Source of the DNA: DAIOSQ01 sp036752465
GTDB taxonomy: Bacteria; Pseudomonadota; Gammaproteobacteria; Legionellales; Legionellaceae
Assembly (NCBI GenBank): GCA_036752465.1
Contig: DAIOSQ010000009.1
Location: 1-26,110, forward strand
Direction of reading: 5' to 3'
Length of the DNA stretch: 26,110 bases
Shown here: positions 9,178 to 16,782 of the stretch, piece after piece
How positions within the stretch are numbered: position 1 is the stretch's first letter
Layout of the letters: every line of letters begins with the position of its first letter
The notes under the pieces: generated by a model
Told to the model about the DNA's origin: nothing
Seen by the model: only the letters and a program-made list of their open reading frames with translations
Database searches by the model: none
Program-made: the position numbers and the translations under genes

Positions 9178-9184
9178 CTCCTCT
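9178..9184 (-). promoter_or_regulatory. Strong ribosome binding site deciding the trpS start
   Basis: AGAGGAG on the minus strand, 5 bases before the ATG at 9172. It overlaps the yciO stop codon (TAG, 9183-9185), so yciO termination and trpS initiation are adjacent. This is the clearest Shine-Dalgarno sequence in the operon and rules against the longer trpS start at 9217. Confidence 0.75.
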
Positions 9185-9803
9185 AGCGAAACGGCTCTGG
9201 ATCACCTTTGCCTTCACGAACTATAACAGGGTAATTTCCAGTCAGATCAACAATCGTAGTCGGCTCCTGACTACATGGGCCGCCGTCGATAATGAGATCA
9301 ATTTGGCTACCCAAAACATCTCTAATAGCTTCTGGCTCACTCAATGGCACCACCGCACCGGGCAATATCAACGTGCTGCTCATCAAAGGTGCATTCACAC
9401 ATTCCAACAAAGATAAGGTGATGGTATTATCTGGCACGCGCAAACCCAGGGTACGTTTTTTAGGATGGAGCATCAGTCTGGGAACTTCGGAAGTGGCATT
9501 TAAAATAAACGTGTAAGCACCTGGAGTAAATGCCTTCAACATCCGAAAAACGTTATTATTAACTTGCGCGTAAGTGCTAAGCTGTGACAAATCCTGACAA
9601 ACCAGAGTCATATTGTGATGTTTATCCAATTGCCGCAGATGTCGGATACGATGCAGTGCTGATTTATTACCCAAGCTACACCCTAATGCATATCCAGAAT
9701 CGGTTGGATAAACTATCAAGCCACCATTTTCTATCACGGCCAGTGCTTGTCGCAACAAGCGTGATTGCGGATTATCAGGGTGAATCGCGAATATTTGACT
9801 CAT
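9183..9803 (-). CDS. yciO: Sua5/YciO/YrdC-family protein YciO
   Basis: The 206 residues match E. coli YciO in length and along the whole chain, from MSQIFAIHPDNPQSRLLRQA and YPTDSGYALGC at the start to PTTIVDLTGNYPVIVREGKG at the end. The family (TsaC/Sua5 fold) forms threonylcarbamoyl-AMP from threonine, bicarbonate and ATP for the t6A37 modification of tRNA. YciO itself is a paralogue of TsaC whose exact cellular role is less settled, so I do not call it TsaC. The basic residues expected in the nucleotide-binding cleft are partly visible (RHLRQLDKHHNMTLVC). It lies 6 bases downstream of rnm and runs up to trpS; rnm-yciO is also the E. coli order. Confidence 0.9.
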   Translation of the reverse strand: MSQIFAIHPDNPQSRLLRQALAVIENGGLIVYPTDSGYALGCSLGNKSALHRIRHLRQLDKHHNMTLVCQDLSQLSTYAQVNNNVFRMLKAFTPGAYTFILNATSEVPRLMLHPKKRTLGLRVPDNTITLSLLECVNAPLMSSTLILPGAVVPLSEPEAIRDVLGSQIDLIIDGGPCSQEPTTIVDLTGNYPVIVREGKGDPEPFR

Positions 9804-9809
9804 CGTTTA

Positions 9810-10643
9810 TTATTCCTCAAAAGGCCATCCATGCCATATAGGTGTGCAATTAAGCGGTAAGCGGCCTTGACAGCCGAGTCCAACATTAGATGCATCATTA
9901 TGAAAATCCGAGCCCGAGGATGCCAATAAATCATAACGCACACATAGTCCGGCCAGAGTCTCTTTTTCCTTGGTGCTATTGAAGCCTGATACCACCTCTA
10001 AGCCTGTTCCACCAGATAATTTGAATTCACGGATCAATTCCTGTAGTTTCGTAGCTGTTAATTTATATTTGAGCGGATGCGCTATCACGGCAACCCCATT
10101 TGCCTGACGAATAGTGGCAACTGCCATTGCTATATCCAGCCACTCGGTAGCTACATAAGCGCAGCGACCTCTTTTTAAGTAGCGCTCAAAGGCAGTTGGT
10201 ATATTGGCGACAAATCCTTCATTAACCAGCACCTGCGCAAAATGCGGCCTTGCGATGCGACCATGCCCGGAAATAGCACTTGCTTTAGCATAAGCATCTT
10301 CAAGGCCAAGATGGGTTTTCAGACACTCAGCAATCTTATGCGCACGTAAGTTACGGCTATTATTTTGTTTCTCTAGGTGCAACAACAAATCAGCTTCATC
10401 CGGATTAATTTGTAATCCTATAATGTGTATATCGTGTAATTTCCAACGCGCACTTAACTCGATGCCCTTGATAATATGGATTTTTTTGTTGTCAGCGGCC
10501 TGACGCAAAGGTGCAAGACCTGCAATCGTGTCATGATCTGTTAATGCCAAAATCTTGACCCCGGCAGCAAGGGCTTTTTCCAGCAAAATTTCCGTACTGT
10601 ATTGTCCGTCGGAAAAAAGGCTATGGCAGTGTAAATCAATCAT
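9810..10643 (-). CDS. rnm: PHP-domain RNase AM / 3',5'-nucleoside bisphosphate phosphatase
   Basis: Homologue of E. coli YciV/TrpH (Rnm), a PHP-fold metal-dependent phosphoesterase. It acts as a 5'-3' exoribonuclease that matures rRNA 5' ends and also hydrolyses 3',5'-nucleoside bisphosphates. Metal-ligand motifs are present: DLHCHSLFSDG at the N-terminus, ALTDHDTIAG, KGIELSA, a central VIAHPLK and the C-terminal SSGSDFHND. The frame is open to a GTG at 10658 (five extra codons), but the ATG at 10643 places IDLHCHS at the usual position directly after the start. Neither candidate has a strong ribosome binding site. The length is 277 residues, close to E. coli (293). It precedes yciO by 6 bases, reproducing the E. 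coli arrangement. Confidence 0.9.
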   Translation of the reverse strand: MIDLHCHSLFSDGQYSTEILLEKALAAGVKILALTDHDTIAGLAPLRQAADNKKIHIIKGIELSARWKLHDIHIIGLQINPDEADLLLHLEKQNNSRNLRAHKIAECLKTHLGLEDAYAKASAISGHGRIARPHFAQVLVNEGFVANIPTAFERYLKRGRCAYVATEWLDIAMAVATIRQANGVAVIAHPLKYKLTATKLQELIREFKLSGGTGLEVVSGFNSTKEKETLAGLCVRYDLLASSGSDFHNDASNVGLGCQGRLPLNCTPIWHGWPFEE

Positions 10644-10712
10644 TAGCACATGATACACAAATCAAAGCCAAAGCTGAAGACTTGGATGCTGGTTTGTTAT
10701 CAGACTGTAAGG

Positions 10713-11981
10713 TCATGAGTTTATTAAGGGCTCTGTTAGCAGCGTAGCTTGCGTCTTATGGTGGTGACGCTGGCGATAGTTATGTAAGAAACGTGCAATT
10801 TTTGCAATTGCGATGGTTAATTCATCGGCATCTGGTAGAAAAACCAAACGAAAATGATCGGGGTTCGGCCAGTTGAAGCCTGTACCTTGTACAATCAATA
10901 CGTGCTCTTGCTCAACCAGTTGATAGGCTAAATCTTTGTCATCGATAATTGGATACATAAGCGGGTCTAACCGTGGAAAAAGGTACAACGCGGCTTTGGG
11001 TTTAACGCAAGTCACTCCAGGAATAGCAGTAATTTGTTCGTACGCCAAGTTACGTTGTTGCAACAACCGACCTTTGGGTTGAATGAACTCATCTAAATTG
11101 AGTAAACCTCCCAGAGCAGCTTGAATGGCATATTGTCCCGGCACATTCGCACACAAGCGCATCGACGTCAACATATCTAAACCCGTGATAAAATCCTTGG
11201 CATGATGTTTTTCACCCGAAATCACCATCCATCCTGCACGATAGCCACAAGCATAGTAATTTTTAGACAACCCATTGAACGTGAGAAACAAAACGTCATC
11301 AGCCAGTGAGGCTATGGCCGTATGTTGAGCACCATCAAAAAGAATTTTATTGTAAATTTCATCAGCAAACACTATCAACTGGTGCTGGCGAGCCAACTCA
11401 ATCAGCTCGTAGAGTAATGCATCTGCATACAAAGCCCCGGTCGGATTGTTAGGATTAATCACTACAATGGCGCGTGTATTTGGTGTGATTTTAGCACGAA
11501 TATCCGCCACATCTGGCATCCACTCAGCCTTTTCATCACACATATAATGCACAGGATTACCACCTGATAAACGAACTGCTGCTGTCCACAATGGATAATC
11601 GGGCGTAGGAATTAAAACTTCGTCGCCCTGATCAAGCAATGCATTCATGCTCATCATGATCAACTCAGACACACCATTGCCCAGATAAATATCATCAAGT
11701 TGCACGCCTGCAACGTTTTGCTGCTGCATGTTTTGCCGCACAGCTTCCCGAGCTACGACCAAACCTTTGGAATCGCTGTATGAACTGGCAGCATGCATGT
11801 AATGTTGCATGTCATGCACAATTCCTGTGGGCGCCGCGAAACCAAACAACCCAAGATTACCAATATTCAGTTTCGTAATCTTATGGCCAGCATCTTCCAG
11901 TTGCTTGGCTTTTTCTAGCACAGGCCCTCGTATGTCATAACATATGCCGCTTAATTTGCGTGATTTTAGTATTTTTCGCAC
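10713..11981 (-). CDS. alaA: Glutamate-pyruvate aminotransferase (AlaA-like)
   Basis: Fold-type I PLP aminotransferase closest to E. coli AlaA, which makes alanine from pyruvate with glutamate as donor. Diagnostic stretches include YDIRGPVLEKAKQLEDAG near the N-terminus, the PNNPTGALY motif, the FADEIYNKIL region and the PLP lysine K240 in NGLSKNYYACGYRAGWM. The start is GTG at 11979-11981, with AAGGA 9 bases upstream. The 422 residues are slightly longer than E. coli AlaA (405), owing to a C-terminal extension of about 15 residues. One oddity: the GNPAPFGF loop of E. coli AlaA, near the substrate, reads GNLGLFGF (41-48), losing both prolines, so substrate preference may differ. It is the first gene of the minus-strand block, 69 bases ahead of rnm. 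Confidence 0.88.
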   Translation of the reverse strand: MRKILKSRKLSGICYDIRGPVLEKAKQLEDAGHKITKLNIGNLGLFGFAAPTGIVHDMQHYMHAASSYSDSKGLVVAREAVRQNMQQQNVAGVQLDDIYLGNGVSELIMMSMNALLDQGDEVLIPTPDYPLWTAAVRLSGGNPVHYMCDEKAEWMPDVADIRAKITPNTRAIVVINPNNPTGALYADALLYELIELARQHQLIVFADEIYNKILFDGAQHTAIASLADDVLFLTFNGLSKNYYACGYRAGWMVISGEKHHAKDFITGLDMLTSMRLCANVPGQYAIQAALGGLLNLDEFIQPKGRLLQQRNLAYEQITAIPGVTCVKPKAALYLFPRLDPLMYPIIDDKDLAYQLVEQEHVLIVQGTGFNWPNPDHFRLVFLPDADELTIAIAKIARFLHNYRQRHHHKTQATLLTEPLINS

Positions 11982-12073
11982 AATTTGATGTCCTTTCTCC
12001 CATCAACAGCCGCACAATGAATTTAGATCATTCATCTTGAAATTGGATACGCTGTTGTTCAGCTTAATTCACA

Positions 12074-12103
12074 ATTTTATGCCTGTCTATGCAAGCAAAA
12101 CAA
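12074..12103 (-). promoter_or_regulatory. Candidate sigma-70 promoter for alaA (proximal)
   Basis: On the minus strand, TTGTTT (12098-12103) and TAAAAT (12074-12079) are separated by 18 bases, about 90 bases before the alaA start. Both boxes have matches at the important positions, but in AT-rich DNA this is only suggestive. Confidence 0.35.
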
Positions 12104-12166
12104 GCGTATTTTGCAAAGCCATTCTTGGTTGTCGTGTTGTGAAAATTTTGTTTAGCACTGTACATC

Positions 12167-12175
12167 ATTATATCA
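12167..12175 (-). promoter_or_regulatory. Candidate extended -10 promoter for alaA (distal)
   Basis: The minus strand reads TGATATAAT, a perfect extended -10 element (TGnTATAAT), which can work without a good -35 box. No clear -35 box lies 17 bases upstream. It would give alaA a leader of roughly 180 bases. Confidence 0.4.
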
Positions 12176-12258
12176 TGGCTTGTTTTTATTGGCTAAAATT
12201 CTTAGTTTTTTTCCTAGGGAAACAGCAGACAAATGACAGCGCTGCTGATAACCCTCGC

Positions 12259-12264
12259 TATAAT
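12259..12264 (+). promoter_or_regulatory. Candidate -10 box for the fabI cluster
   Basis: A consensus TATAAT on the plus strand, about 60 bases before the fabI start. The nearest -35-like hexamer, ATGACA at 12233-12238, is 20 bases away, longer than ideal, so the promoter may be weak or activator-dependent. Confidence 0.4.
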
Positions 12265-12324
12265 TTTTATCAATGCTATAGTTGTGATACCCGTTCGGGG
12301 TGTAACAAAAACATAGGATTTGCA

Positions 12325-13095
12325 ATGATCATCGATTTGAGCGATAAATGCGGATTGGTTACTGGCATAGCCAATGAACATAGCATAGCATACGGCTGCG
12401 CCAAAAAATTTGCGCAAGCTAACGCTATGTTGGCAACAACCTTCGCCAATAGCAAAGCAGAACCTTTCATGCGCCCCCTGGCAATCGCATTAAACGCAAC
12501 CTTGATTCTTCCCTGTGATGTGCGCAATGAAGAGGAAATGTATGCTTTATTTGCAACGATCAAGAGGCGATGGGGCCGGCTCGATTTTATGTTACATTCG
12601 ATGGCTTTTGCTGGCAAAAGCGACTTAGAAAACAATCTCCTCGATTGTAGTCAAGATGGATTTATGGAGGCCATGGATATATCTTGTCATTCTTTAATTA
12701 GAATGGCCAAGCATGCGGCTCCTTTAATGGCAAACGGCGGCAGCATTTTAACGATGAGTTATTATGGCAGCCAAAAAGTTGTGCTCAACTACAATTTGAT
12801 GGGTGTGGTCAAGGCGGCACTTGAAGCATCGGTCAGGTACTTGGCGAGTGAGTTAGGACCCAAAAATATCAGAGTCAATGCGATTTCACCCGGTGCAATC
12901 CAAACTCGCGCGGCCTCTGGCATACCTAACTTTAACGAGTATATAGATGTTGAGAAAAAACGATCGCCATTGCGTCGTTTAGTTAGCATAGAAAGTGTGG
13001 GAAATTTGGCAGCATTTCTTGCCAGTGATGCCGCACAAGATATCACGGGTAACGTACATTACGTTGACTCGGGTTATTCGATTATGGGTGCATAA
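12325..13095 (+). CDS. fabI: Enoyl-[acyl-carrier-protein] reductase FabI
   Basis: FabI carries out the last reduction of each fatty-acid elongation cycle (trans-2-enoyl-ACP to acyl-ACP with NADH). From the ATG at 12325 the protein has 256 residues (E. coli 262). It shows the cofactor loop VTGIANEHSIAYG (12-24), CDVRNEEEM, and the catalytic residues Y146, Y156 and K163 (SYYGSQ, NYN, VVKAALE), at the same residue numbers as in E. coli. The C-terminal region carries NAISPGAIQTRAASGI and DITGNVHYVDSGYSIMG. The frame is open back to 12037, but the upstream part is not FabI-like, and AGGA 6 bases before 12325 supports the internal start. The hydratase/transacetylase gene follows 18 bases later, suggesting an operon tying fatty-acid synthesis to acyl-phosphate metabolism. 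Confidence 0.92.
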   Translation: MIIDLSDKCGLVTGIANEHSIAYGCAKKFAQANAMLATTFANSKAEPFMRPLAIALNATLILPCDVRNEEEMYALFATIKRRWGRLDFMLHSMAFAGKSDLENNLLDCSQDGFMEAMDISCHSLIRMAKHAAPLMANGGSILTMSYYGSQKVVLNYNLMGVVKAALEASVRYLASELGPKNIRVNAISPGAIQTRAASGIPNFNEYIDVEKKRSPLRRLVSIESVGNLAAFLASDAAQDITGNVHYVDSGYSIMGA

Positions 13096-13113
13096 TAATC
13101 ACGGAGTATCAGA

Positions 13114-14511
13114 GTGACCTTGATAGAAAATAAAACATTTGATGAAATCAAAATAGGTGACAGTGCCACCATACAAAGAACCTTAACGTTAAGAGATATT
13201 CAACTATTCTCTATTATGTCCGGCGATGTAAATCCTGCGCATGTTGATGTTGCATATGCAAAAGACGACCAATTTCATACCATTATTGCGCAAGGCATGT
13301 GGGGCGCATCCTTGATATCAACAGTTCTAGGTACAGAGCTGCCCGGGCCAGGCACAATTTATTTAGATCAATCACTAAAATTTTTAGCACCCGTGATTCC
13401 AGAGGATACGCTGACCATTATGGTAAAAGTGATTGATAAACAAGCAGAAAAACATATCCTGCATTTAGAATGCTCGTGCACAAATCAGCATAATAAAACC
13501 GTAATTAGTGGCATGGCTACGGTCCTGGCGCCCACAGAAAAAATCAAACGAGAACGCATCGTGCTACCGCATGCTTTTTTGAAAGAACCTAAAGGAACCT
13601 GGTATAAAAAATTAGTTAAATTAATCCAAGATCTGCCGCCACTGACCACTGCTGTTGTTCATCCTGTAGATACACTTTCCTTGTTAGGGGCTATTCATGC
13701 GGCACAAGATAATTTGATTATCCCTATTTTGGTCGGCCCAAAAGATAAAATTTTAGCCGCTGCAGATGCCGCTGCTCTGGACATTTCTCCCTATCAAATT
13801 GTGCCCACGCGACATAGTAACGAGTCAGCAGAAATCGCCGTGAAACTGGTAAGAGAGCGACATGCTGAAGCCTTGATGAAAGGCAAAATTCATACCGACG
13901 AACTGATGGAACCAATTGTTCATAAGCAAACCGGCTTGTTGACTGGGCGTCGCATGAGTCATGTGTTCTATGTTGAGGCACCCAACTACTCTAAGCCTTT
14001 GTTGCTTTCAGATGCTGCAATCAACATTCGCCCCACTTTGTCAGAAAAAAAAGATATCACACAAAATGCAATTGATTTGTTTCATACCTTAGGTTTTGGC
14101 ATTCCCAAGGTCGCTATTGTCTGCGCCGTAGAAACGGTTAACGAAAAAATGCCGTCGACGCTAGATGCAGCCGCGTTGAGTAAAATGGCGGATCGTGGCG
14201 AAATCACCGGCGCCATTGTAGACGGACCACTGGGCTTCGATAGCGCCATATCTTTAGAGTCTGCGCGTGAAAAAGGGATACAATCAGCAGTCGCGGGATC
14301 TGCTGATATTATCATTGTGCCTGATATCGAATCAGGAAATATCCTATATAAAGAAATGACGTATCTATCAGGTATGGAAGCGGCTGGTATCGTGCTCGGG
14401 GCGACTGTGCCCATCATTTTGACCAGCCGGGGCAGTGATGATATTTCGCGTAAAGCCTCTTGTGCGATGGCTCTTATTTATGTGCGCAATAAGGAAAAAC
14501 TAAATGTCTGA
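13114..14511 (+). CDS. Bifunctional MaoC-type enoyl-CoA hydratase / phosphate acyltransferase
   Basis: Two domains are fused in 465 residues. Residues ~1-145 are a MaoC/PhaJ hotdog hydratase with the catalytic signature SGDVNPAHVD (D38 and H43), expected to hydrate trans-2-enoyl-CoA to (R)-3-hydroxyacyl-CoA. Residues ~150-465 are a phosphotransacetylase/phosphotransbutyrylase domain that swaps CoA for phosphate. Typical C-terminal motifs are VPDIESGNILYKEMTYLSG, AAGIVLGATVPIILTSR and DGPLGFD. The start is GTG at 13114, with GGAG 7 bases upstream. The stop overlaps the ackA start by 8 bases, fitting a metabolic pair: acyl-CoA to acyl-phosphate, then to acid plus ATP. The acyl chain length cannot be read from sequence; acetyl is the default, but butyryl or longer is possible given the hydratase and FabI neighbours. 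Confidence 0.9.
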   Translation: MTLIENKTFDEIKIGDSATIQRTLTLRDIQLFSIMSGDVNPAHVDVAYAKDDQFHTIIAQGMWGASLISTVLGTELPGPGTIYLDQSLKFLAPVIPEDTLTIMVKVIDKQAEKHILHLECSCTNQHNKTVISGMATVLAPTEKIKRERIVLPHAFLKEPKGTWYKKLVKLIQDLPPLTTAVVHPVDTLSLLGAIHAAQDNLIIPILVGPKDKILAAADAAALDISPYQIVPTRHSNESAEIAVKLVRERHAEALMKGKIHTDELMEPIVHKQTGLLTGRRMSHVFYVEAPNYSKPLLLSDAAINIRPTLSEKKDITQNAIDLFHTLGFGIPKVAIVCAVETVNEKMPSTLDAAALSKMADRGEITGAIVDGPLGFDSAISLESAREKGIQSAVAGSADIIIVPDIESGNILYKEMTYLSGMEAAGIVLGATVPIILTSRGSDDISRKASCAMALIYVRNKEKLNV

Positions 14512-15679
14512 GGTTATTTTAGTTATCAACTCAGGATCTTCTAGTATTAAATTAGCCGTGTACTCATATGATCCACGTTTAGTCTTGCGCTATTATGGTC
14601 ATATACAAAGTATTGCAGCAACGACGAGCCTATCGATAACGGACAGCACAACACAGCAACCTATACACCATACCAGCATCTCTGCCAAGCATATCAAACA
14701 GGGCTTGTTAGCATTCTTTGCTTGGATGAAAGGCATGCCAGACGCTATGCAGCCAGTGGCCGTAGGACATCGTGTGGTTCATGGAGGAACTCATTTCTAT
14801 CAGCCTACGCTCGTAACAGATGATGTCATGCAACTCATTGCTGAGTTAGTTCCCCTAGCCCCGCAACATCAAGCAGATAATTTAGCCGCTATTAAAATCA
14901 TCGCGAGCCTTTACCCTAATATTCCACAAGTTGCTTGTTTTGACACGTCGTTCCATCGCACACAAAACAGATTGTCATCTTTATTTGCCATTCCCAACGA
15001 GCTAAGCAGCGCAGGTTTTATACGGTATGGTTTTCATGGTCTTTCATATGAATACATCGCTGCGGTGATGCCAGATTATCTTGGAGAGATAAGCAAACAA
15101 CGGGTGATTGTGGCGCATCTAGGCAGTGGTGCCAGTATGTGCGCCATGCTACAGCAAAAAAGCGTAGCCACCAGCATGGGCATGACTGCACTGGATGGCT
15201 TGATGATGGGGACTCGCTGTGGCAGCATTGATCCAGGACTGTTGTTATATATGTTACAGACAAAGAACTATTCTGTCGAACAACTCAGTACCTTGCTGTA
15301 TCAACATTCTGGGTTATTGGGAGTTTCAGGCAGCAGCAGTGATATGCGTGAACTCCAAGCAAGTACTGATCCACGTGCGCGTGAAGCCGTGGACTTATTT
15401 TGTATGATGGCAGCTAAAGAACTGCTCGCGCTGTGTGTAGTACTACAAGGCTTGGATGCCCTGATCTTCACCGCAGGAATTGGCGAAAAATCTGCCATTG
15501 TGAGAGCGAAAATTTGCGCACACTTGCGGTGGTTGGGGGTCATCATCGATCCACAAGCAAATGCGCGCAATGCGCCTATTATCAGTCAGCTGTCAAGCAA
15601 GGTCGTTGTCAGTGTGATTGAGACCAATGAAGCAGCTATGATTGCAAAGCACACCTTAGCGCATGTCGTCTCGCAATAA
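14504..15679 (+). CDS. ackA: Acetate kinase
   Basis: AckA interconverts acetyl phosphate plus ADP with acetate plus ATP, the second half of the Pta-AckA pathway; it is a cytosolic ASKHA-fold enzyme. The family landmarks are all present in 391 residues: VINSGSSSIKL at the N-terminus, GHRVVHGG, the catalytic aspartate in CFDTSFHRT, YGFHGLSYEYIA, the active-site arginine in MMGTRCGSIDPG, and the C-terminal metal-site ETNEAAMIA. The ATG is preceded by AAGGA at 8 bases and overlaps the stop of the acyltransferase gene, so the two are probably translationally coupled. Butyrate kinase is an alternative reading, because the neighbour could be a phosphotransbutyrylase, but the motif set favours AckA. 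Confidence 0.92.
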   Translation: MSEVILVINSGSSSIKLAVYSYDPRLVLRYYGHIQSIAATTSLSITDSTTQQPIHHTSISAKHIKQGLLAFFAWMKGMPDAMQPVAVGHRVVHGGTHFYQPTLVTDDVMQLIAELVPLAPQHQADNLAAIKIIASLYPNIPQVACFDTSFHRTQNRLSSLFAIPNELSSAGFIRYGFHGLSYEYIAAVMPDYLGEISKQRVIVAHLGSGASMCAMLQQKSVATSMGMTALDGLMMGTRCGSIDPGLLLYMLQTKNYSVEQLSTLLYQHSGLLGVSGSSSDMRELQASTDPRAREAVDLFCMMAAKELLALCVVLQGLDALIFTAGIGEKSAIVRAKICAHLRWLGVIIDPQANARNAPIISQLSSKVVVSVIETNEAAMIAKHTLAHVVSQ

Positions 15680-15710
15680 AGCAGCAGTACCCACCACCCG
15701 ACCGGCTGGC

Positions 15711-16709
15711 TCAAATTTCTTGTGCGCGCTGTTCAGCTTCTGCTAATTGGCTAACCAATAATGCCGCATCTATTGCTTGCAGCTGTTGTGTTTGCTGCAG
15801 TACCGCTACTCGCCAGGCTTTTGCACCCGGTAAACCATGGGCTAAATTGAAGATTGGCTTGCACAAAACAGTCAGTGGAATACCCGCTTGCTGCTGCAAA
15901 GCAACGTAGTTTAAATAATCCAGCAACACCTCCGCGCGACTTCTTAATAGGGCTGCTGGGTATAAATGATGATGTATCTTGGCAATCGCGTATGGATCCT
16001 GGTAAGCCAAACGACCTAACATGACGCCATCTACATGCTGCAAATGATGATCAATTTCTACCTCGTTGAGGATATTGCCATTAATCACCACAGTCATGTC
16101 TGGATAGAGTTGTTTGATGCGGTAGACATAGTCATAATGCAATGGTGGAACGGTCCTGTTTTGTTTGGGGCTTAGGCCATGTAACCAAGCCTTGCGCGCG
16201 TGTACGACTAACTTATCACAACCAGCAGCAATCAGCACCGCAACAAACTCTTTAAAAAAATCGAAGCTATCGAATTCATCGATACCTATACGAGTTTTGG
16301 CGGTAATAGGGATATTCACGTGCTGCTTGATAGCAGCGATGCATTCTGCCACCAAAGGTTGATGAGCCATCAAACAAGCCCCAAATTTGCCTGACTGCAC
16401 ACGATCACTAGGACACCCCAAATTAAGATTGATTTCCACAAAACCTTGCGCTTGCGCTAGATGCGCGCAAGTAACCAATTGTTTGGCATCATGACCACCT
16501 ACTTGTAATGCCAAGGGGTGCTCGATCTCTGAAAAATATAATGCCCGTGGTTGATGCATGATCGCGCCAAACGTTTGCATATCCGTATACAGCAACGCAT
16601 ACGGTGCCAAATAACGCATAAATACCCTAAAATGAGTATTGGTCCAGTCAATCATTGGCGCGATGGACAATGGCGACCACAAATTTGGTATTGCAGATCT
16701 CAAAATCAT
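15711..16709 (-). CDS. dusA: tRNA-dihydrouridine(20/20a) synthase DusA
   Basis: DusA is an FMN- and NADPH-dependent enzyme that reduces U20/U20a in the tRNA D-loop. The protein follows E. coli DusA closely. SIAPMIDWTNTHFRVFMRYL begins the TIM barrel, EINLNLGCPSDRVQSGKFGA leads to the catalytic cysteine in GACLM, and VVHARKAWLHGLSPKQNR and GVMLGRLAYQDPYAI follow. The DusA-type AWLxGLSPK signature separates it from DusB and DusC. The frame is open to 16751, but I prefer the ATG at 16709, which removes 14 unalignable residues and leaves room for a promoter between it and hemF. No good ribosome binding site is visible at either start. It is convergent with ackA, with only 31 bases between the stops and no obvious terminator. 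Confidence 0.92.
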   Translation of the reverse strand: MILRSAIPNLWSPLSIAPMIDWTNTHFRVFMRYLAPYALLYTDMQTFGAIMHQPRALYFSEIEHPLALQVGGHDAKQLVTCAHLAQAQGFVEINLNLGCPSDRVQSGKFGACLMAHQPLVAECIAAIKQHVNIPITAKTRIGIDEFDSFDFFKEFVAVLIAAGCDKLVVHARKAWLHGLSPKQNRTVPPLHYDYVYRIKQLYPDMTVVINGNILNEVEIDHHLQHVDGVMLGRLAYQDPYAIAKIHHHLYPAALLRSRAEVLLDYLNYVALQQQAGIPLTVLCKPIFNLAHGLPGAKAWRVAVLQQTQQLQAIDAALLVSQLAEAEQRAQEI

Positions 16710-16782
16710 AGAAAAATGTTTGCGCTTAAGATTAAAGGTATTATACTTCATTTTTTGTCAAATTATTCCAATTCAACAACAT
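16710..16782. promoter_or_regulatory. Divergent dusA / hemF promoter region
   Basis: A 73-base gap between divergent genes. On the minus strand a consensus TATAAT lies at 16740-16745, about 30 bases before the preferred dusA start. On the plus strand TTGCGC (16720-16725), 16 bases, then TATACT (16742-16747) could serve hemF. The two -10 boxes overlap, so the promoters would compete. Both calls rest on hexamer matches only. Confidence 0.4.

Larger units (their letters stand above)
11982..12324. other. Divergent intergenic region alaA / fabI
   Basis: This is 343 bases without a convincing gene, and the only gap over 300 bases in the window. The fabI frame happens to stay open through most of it from an ATG at 12037, but the implied 96-residue extension has no counterpart in FabI and lacks a ribosome binding site. 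The region is AT-rich and holds -10-like sequences facing both ways (annotated separately). It also has a short ACCC-GTTCG-GGGT hairpin at about 12289-12301, just before the fabI ribosome binding site. I see no sRNA or riboswitch I can name. Confidence 0.6.

Noticed and set aside
9173..9217. Longer TrpS start at 9217
   Set aside because: It would overlap yciO by 35 bases, while a strong ribosome binding site precedes the ATG at 9172.
12037..12324. 96-residue N-terminal extension of FabI starting at 12037
   Set aside because: No similarity to FabI, no ribosome binding site, and the start at 12325 has AGGA upstream and places the catalytic residues at E. coli numbering. The open frame looks fortuitous.
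15680..15710. GC-rich ackA/dusA gap as a bidirectional terminator
   Set aside because: Short inverted matches are present, but there is no stable stem of useful length and no T-run on either side.
16740..16761. TTGACA at 16756-16761 paired with TATAAT at 16740-16745 (minus strand)
   Set aside because: The spacer is only 10 bases, which does not make a sigma-70 promoter; only the -10 box is kept as a candidate.
16639..16782. 48-residue extension of HemF
   Set aside because: It lies over the start of dusA on the other strand and is unlike HemF; the family N-terminus fits the ATG at 16783.
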